From Mycocentrospora acerina (lineage: Eukaryota; Ascomycota; Dothideomycetes; Pleosporales): 13,125 nucleotides of DNA. The stretch is from positions 1-13,125 of the forward strand of contig JAKUHH010000370.1 in assembly GCA_022701365.1 (NCBI GenBank), given 5' to 3'. Below the pieces are notes generated by a model. It made no database searches. It had not been told where the DNA came from and saw only the letters and a list, made by a program, of their open reading frames with translations. The position numbers and the translations under genes are program-made. Below are positions 9,605 to 13,125 of the stretch, piece after piece (the stretch's first letter is position 1; the number at the start of each line of letters is the position of its first letter).

Positions 9605-10070
9605 GGTAGAAAAGCTGATAATAATTACTAAAAGACTGATTTTCTGTCCTAAGGAAACTTGTAACTTAGTGTTAACTTTTAACTAAGCTAACGTTGCTAT
9701 AGGATTTGTCTAGACAGGCCTAAGCTAACTTGTAGGGTTTAGACAACAGAAGTCCAGCTAGAACTTGCATAGATGCCCTGTCTTTTTTTAACCACTAATC
9801 CGACAATAGGGTATAGAGTAGCTTGCAATGCAGGGAAAATATAGAACTATCTATAGCCTATGCTCAGAACAGAGTCCATGTTCTCCTACCAAACCGGACA
9901 ATTGTGCTCCGATCGCTTCTGACCCGTCCACCTCATGTATTTACGCCAAATAGATCGAAAATGACTAGAATTACTTAAAAGAGCATATTCTCTTGCTTAA
10001 TTCTACAAATAAGCTCCTCTGCCTATGTTGTTTAGCCTCAGTCAGTAAACAAATTGACAGACTCTATACC
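9605..10070. promoter_or_regulatory. Divergent promoter region, kinase / sugar transporter
   Basis: This 466-bp gap separates the two divergent start codons, so it must have carried both promoters. It holds the shared block at 9928-9955, the CTTGCTTAA word at 9992-10000, a perfect 10-bp palindrome TGTCTAGACA at 9707-9716, and a bulged inverted repeat around 9665-9688. No short ORF in it is convincing. Confidence 0.5.
9928..9955 (+). promoter_or_regulatory. Shared upstream block of the sugar transporter
   Basis: It begins CCACCTCATGTATTTACGCC and matches the block at 1160-1188 upstream of tannase at 24 of 29 aligned positions, including the uninterrupted words CCACCTCA, TATTTACGC and TAGAT. 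It lies about 115-143 bp before the ATG, in the same orientation relative to its gene as in tannase. It is a candidate activator site, identity unknown. Confidence 0.45.
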
Positions 10071-10175
10071 ATGTCTTCTAAACTTAACACTAAGGGCGCT
10101 AATCTCAACAGCTCCTAAAAGAAAGGGGTGTACAAAGAGCTTCGCGCGAACCTGTATCTGCTTAGACTGTCAACT

Positions 10176-10241
10176 GTACATGATTTTAATAAGAGCAAAA
10201 CTGTTTGTAGTACTAACGTCTCTATAGTTCACGTCTCTTAG
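10176..10241 (+). other. Probable intron 1 of the sugar transporter, borders uncertain
   Basis: GTACAT at 10176, a perfect TACTAAC branch word at 10211-10217 and a TCTTAG acceptor at 10239-10241 surround sequence unlike the family, after which GFLFRYDQG begins. With these exact borders the phase does not match, so the donor may lie elsewhere or an indel has occurred. Confidence 0.4.
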
Positions 10242-10513
10242 GGGCTTTTTATTCAGGTACGACTAGGGCGTTGTCAGTAGTGTCCTTACTATAGAATCCT
10301 TCGCCGCAACATTCCCTAGGGTTGCTGTAGATAGCAATTTTAAGGGTTAGTTTGTATCTACTCTGTTGTTGCTAGCATAGGCCAGTTCACTTGTTAACAG
10401 TCCTGTAGCTAATAGATTTAGTTGCAAAGGATTAATTTTGATTGCTGTTGTTATTTTTATAATTAGTTCTATAATTTAAGCTAGCGCAGTGAATATTCCT
10501 ATAGCTTTTGCAG

Positions 10514-10563
10514 GCAGGTTTAGAGGTTTTTAAAACAGTGGGCAAAACTGACAGATTGCATAG
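10514..10563 (+). other. Probable intron 2 of the sugar transporter (50 nt, GC donor)
   Basis: Removing these bases joins FAG to RAIAGFAIS in frame, as the family reads. The donor would be GCAGGT and the acceptor GCATAG, with CTGAC as branch site at 10548-10552. A GT donor at 10526 is also in frame but leaves a 38-nt intron and three extra residues. Confidence 0.5.
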
Positions 10564-10613
10564 GACGGGCTATCGCTGGCTTTGCTATTAGCATGTTAAC
10601 GATGATTGTTCCT

Positions 10614-10662
10614 GTAAGCTTTCCACGTAAGGTGAATAGAGATTTTCTAACACAAGTTGTAG
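10614..10662 (+). other. Intron 3 of the sugar transporter (49 nt)
   Basis: It opens GTAAGC and ends TTGTAG, with CTAAC at 10647-10651. Splicing in phase 0 joins MLTMIVP to MYMSKVSTASVRG, matching the family. Confidence 0.78.
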
Positions 10663-11351
10663 ATGTATATGTCTAAAGTCTCTACCGCTAGCGTTAGAGG
10701 AACACTTGTTGTCCTCTAGCAGCTTTTAATTACCCTAGGCATTCTTGTCAGCTACTAGCTTGAGTTTAGTACACAATACATCAGTGGCACACAATGTGCC
10801 CCTGACATTGCATACACTGGTGGCACCACTATAGCACGAACATTTGATCCTCGCAACAACGTTGGTCTAGGAGGCTGTACTGGTTAGTCAGATGCAGCAT
10901 AGCGCATCCCTTTTGCCTTGCAAATTTTCCTAGCTCTTGTCCTTAGTATTAGAATGCTCTACTTCCCTGAATCACTGCGATATCATTGCATGCGCGACAA
11001 CAAAGAAGCCAGGATTGCAGCACTAGCGCGTATTCGCCAAACTAGTCCTGACAATGAGTTCTTGCTGAGAGAGTATCTCTTAATTAAAGCTAAAGTTATT
11101 TTTAAACAGTTATACAACTGTAAGAACTTCCTAGAGAAGTCAGGTATTTCGCTTTATCTTGCTAGCTATACAACTCTGTTCTCTACTTAGCTATTATTTA
11201 AGCAAACTGCAATTAGCTGTTGTGTTATGTTCTTCTAGCAGTTTATTAGTTGTAATGCTATAATCTACTACGCTCTAACAATATTTAGGCAGTTAGGTCT
11301 TACTAGCAAGACTGGTAGACTACTTGCCACTGGTGTTTATAGTATCGTAAA

Positions 11352-11546
11352 TGTAACGACTAAGCACGTGCACAGTCAACGTGGCTTACCTCGCTTATAG
11401 CATCTAGTCGGCAAAGTCTAGATCTAGCACTATATATATTATACTACACATAGAATACTTGCTTAAGTATTCTTGTGCTTACCTTTTGGTATAAGTGGGG
11501 TTATTGCGTAGTATCAATAGCAAGGGCAGGGCGCCTGACCATTACA
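11352..11546. mobile_element. MITE-like 195-bp insertion with 5-bp target duplication
   Basis: Direct repeats GTAAA (11347-11351 and 11547-11551) flank it. Deleting one repeat plus the element (200 bp) restores the transporter frame, joining GVYSI to VNTLSTLPALVLI. Its ends form inverted repeats: TGTAACGACTAAGCAC at the left against TGTAATGGTCAGGCGC (right end, reverse complement), 10 of 16 identical. The six differences are all transitions, as RIP would cause. A central hairpin lies at 11447-11477. It has no coding capacity. An intron reading fails: any GT...AG choice using these borders leaves the wrong phase, and other introns here are 47-66 nt. Confidence 0.6.
11447..11477. repeat. Central hairpin of the MITE-like element
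   Basis: AGAATACTT (11452-11460) pairs perfectly with AAGTATTCT (11465-11473) around the loop GCTT. The stem extends by CACA/TGTG with one bulged T, giving 13 pairs near the middle of the element. Confidence 0.75.
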
Positions 11547-12158
11547 GTAAACACTCTCTCTACGCTCCCAGCATTAGTTTTGATTAACAGGGTTAGTCAG
11601 AAGCCACTCCTTCTGAGTAGAGCTGCCAGCACCTTTATCTTGCTTGTTATTATTGGTAGTATCATTAGGGGCTATAGGAATACGCTGAAAGACCATCCTG
11701 CCGCTAGGTAGACTAGTATCGCCTTTGTTTACATTTACAATATTAACTTTTTGTATTCGTAGGCTCCTATAGGCTGGGTTCTACCATCAGAAATCTATAA
11801 TCTTAGGAACTGATTAAAGGCTATGTCGCTCACAACATCTTCAACCTAGATGTGCAACTTTATCATTGGCCTTGTCACGCCTAATATAATCAAGACAATT
11901 AGCTACAGTACCTATCTGTTCTTTGCTGCTTTTGCACTAATTGCGTTTGTATTTACATGGTTTGTCATACTAGAGACGAAGGGGAAGTCGCTTGAAGAAA
12001 TAGACAATGTGTTCAGCAATACCACGGCACACAAGGAGAAAATAAGGCTCTACACAATTGCAGTCAGTCTAGGCATTAAAGAGGCCGAAGCGGCTGCGAA
12101 CAATTATAAGTTAGGTAAGCTGGAGCTAGTAGAGGATGTGAACGTCTACACAACTTAA

Positions 12159-12458
12159 TAAGCAGAAAGAAAGACATTTAACACTAATCCTCCTCTAAAC
12201 AAGTAGCATATCTTTGCTTACTTTAGGCGCTTTTTAAGAAAATATTGCAGTTTACAGGAAATTTGTGATGGAATTACAATGGATTATATACTGCATGGAT
12301 AAGGCAAAGCTACTTAACTAGGTCAAAGCAAGCTTTAGATTAGCCAACATTCATGGGCTTTTAAATCTAAGACGCACAGGACCAATATTGAGGTATATAC
12401 AGAAAAATAGACTTTAATATAAATGAAAATTCACTACGAAAGGTCTAAAGCAGAGTAA
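12159..12458. other. AT-rich 3' flank of the sugar transporter
   Basis: About 300 bases following the TAA at 12156-12158, presumably 3' UTR and spacer. No gene, RNA or repeat was seen. Confidence 0.4.
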
Positions 12459-12617
12459 CTAGATCCTTAAGCCTATAATTCCTACTGTAGCACAGCGACG
12501 CTGATAGTCACCAGGAAATCTCTGACCAGCCTTTTTTGTAAACTCAGATGCATACTGAAATTGAAATAGAGTCTAACTAACAATATGGAATCTTTCTAAC
12601 GTGTGTACTCCTTTATT
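12459..12617 (-). pseudogene. Short coding-like remnant, product unknown
   Basis: On the - strand this frame has a single internal TAG (12575-12573), and its local G+C is higher than its surroundings. It reads FQFQYASEFTKKAGQRF, then PGDYQRRCATVG, which looks like real protein rather than AT-rich noise. I cannot assign a family. It may be a residual exon of a further RIP-mutated gene. Confidence 0.2.
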
Positions 12618-13125
12618 TTAACTTTTAATGTGTACAAAGTTTAACAGGTAGTCATGTTTTTAACAAGTTATACATGCTCAATTATCCCACCTTATATGAC
12701 TATTCCTTTTCTCTATCTTTATTAGTTAATTTTTAAATCTACGCATAACTAGTGCTCTTAGCCTGTTTGTAGATATAATGCTGCAACAAGGTTGACCTTT
12801 ATGCTGCAATTAATGGAAGTTTTACATTGTTAGCTAACAGCAGATTTACTAGTTTTACGCCATTTTTGTATTTATACTCATCCTTATATTTTTATTACAA
12901 CAAATAGAAATAGAACTCTTTATTTGCAGAAACAATTAATTTATTTGTTGACAGCTAAGTTGCCTAAAAAAATACTGCAGAGCACTGCACTAACAGGCAA
13001 ACAAAGAAGTAGCTATTAGATTCCTAGCCTCTGCAAAACACTAGTATAAGGAGGAAAAAGAGCAGAGTTCAAGTAGATAGTAAGACAATAGAAACTAAAA
13101 GAAAAACATAAGCTAATAGGCTAGC
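12618..13125. other. AT-rich tail with no recognisable gene
   Basis: All frames are closed by frequent stops. A 9-bp inverted repeat (CAACAAATA at 12898-12906, TATTTGTTG at 12942-12950) is the only structure noted and may be chance in such AT-rich DNA. Confidence 0.4.

Larger units (their letters stand above)
10071..12158 (+). pseudogene. MFS sugar transporter family protein, RIP-inactivated
   Basis: An intact relative would be a 12-helix plasma-membrane sugar/proton symporter of the hexose/quinate-permease type. From the ATG at 10071 it reads a soluble N-terminus (KKGVYKELRANLYLL), GFLFRYDQG-like helix 1 with TAG for Gln, ANRFSCKG (worn loop motif), PESLRYHC (PESPR motif), TIFRQLGLTSKTG, INRVSQKPLLL (worn DRVGRR motif, Asp to Asn and Gly to Ser) and LETKGKSLEEID (PETKG motif with Pro to Leu). 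The last 103 codons are open and end at a normal TAA. There are about 15 internal stops. All are TAG/TAA at Gln or Trp positions except one TGA near 11811, at a probable Arg codon (CGA to TGA). Probable introns lie near 10176-10241, 10514-10563 and 10614-10662. A 195-bp insertion at 11352-11546 interrupts the coding sequence. Sugar specificity cannot be read. Confidence 0.95.

Noticed and set aside
11353..11547. Long intron in the sugar transporter (GTAACG...ACAG)
   Set aside because: Splicing with these borders leaves the wrong phase, the length is three to four times that of the other introns, and the GTAAA direct repeats plus inverted ends fit an insertion better.
1405..12158. Nuclear code with TAA/TAG reassigned to Gln
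   Set aside because: TAG also falls at clear Trp positions (RWG in tannase, LWT in the MFS, GWF and AWR in the transporter), Gly codons are turned to Ser/Arg, and catalytic residues are lost. RIP explains all of this; codon reassignment does not.
12898..12950. 9-bp inverted repeat CAACAAATA / TATTTGTTG
   Set aside because: Short, AT-rich and 35 bases apart; readily expected by chance here.

Overview
The window looks like nuclear DNA of a filamentous ascomycete (Pezizomycotina). The recognisable genes belong to fungal families and carry short introns (about 47-66 nt) with CTAAY-type branch sites. All are heavily mutated in the pattern of repeat-induced point mutation (RIP). C-to-T and G-to-A transitions dominate, CpA/TpG is turned into TpA, and in-frame TAG/TAA sits where the families have Gln (CAG/CAA) or Trp (TGG). 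In one coding row (2521-2580) I count 8 TpA against 2 ApT. Only the first ~75 bases keep a dense set of CpG.

Layout: an unmutated edge (1-~75); an AT-rich stretch; a tannase pseudogene (+, 1405-3160); AT-rich sequence with an unidentified coding-like remnant (4254-4556); an HD-domain (cyanamide hydratase-like) pseudogene (+, ~5241-5981); a possible SNF2-helicase C-terminal scrap (6364-6660); a monocarboxylate-type MFS transporter pseudogene (-, 6643-8110); an AT-rich spacer; a P-loop kinase pseudogene of the uridine kinase/Yfh7-like group (-, 8794-9604); a divergent promoter; a sugar-transporter-family pseudogene (+, 10071-12158) interrupted by a 195-bp MITE-like element; and an AT-rich tail.

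Set side by side, the genes look like a dead catabolic cluster. Tannase would release gallic acid and glucose from tannins, the sugar and monocarboxylate-type transporters could take up products, and the kinase and HD hydrolase would be accessory enzymes. The tannase and sugar-transporter promoters share a ~29-bp block (24 of 29 positions) and a second 9-bp word in the same order, which hints at common regulation before decay. The joint metabolic role is inference; the gene families and their inactivation are read from the sequence.

Decay is almost purely by substitution. Once introns are allowed for, the kinase and the MFS transporter have no frameshift at all, and tannase has one (an extra A near 2170). 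This suggests RIP of a duplicated segment rather than long neutral drift. An intact sister copy may exist elsewhere in the genome.
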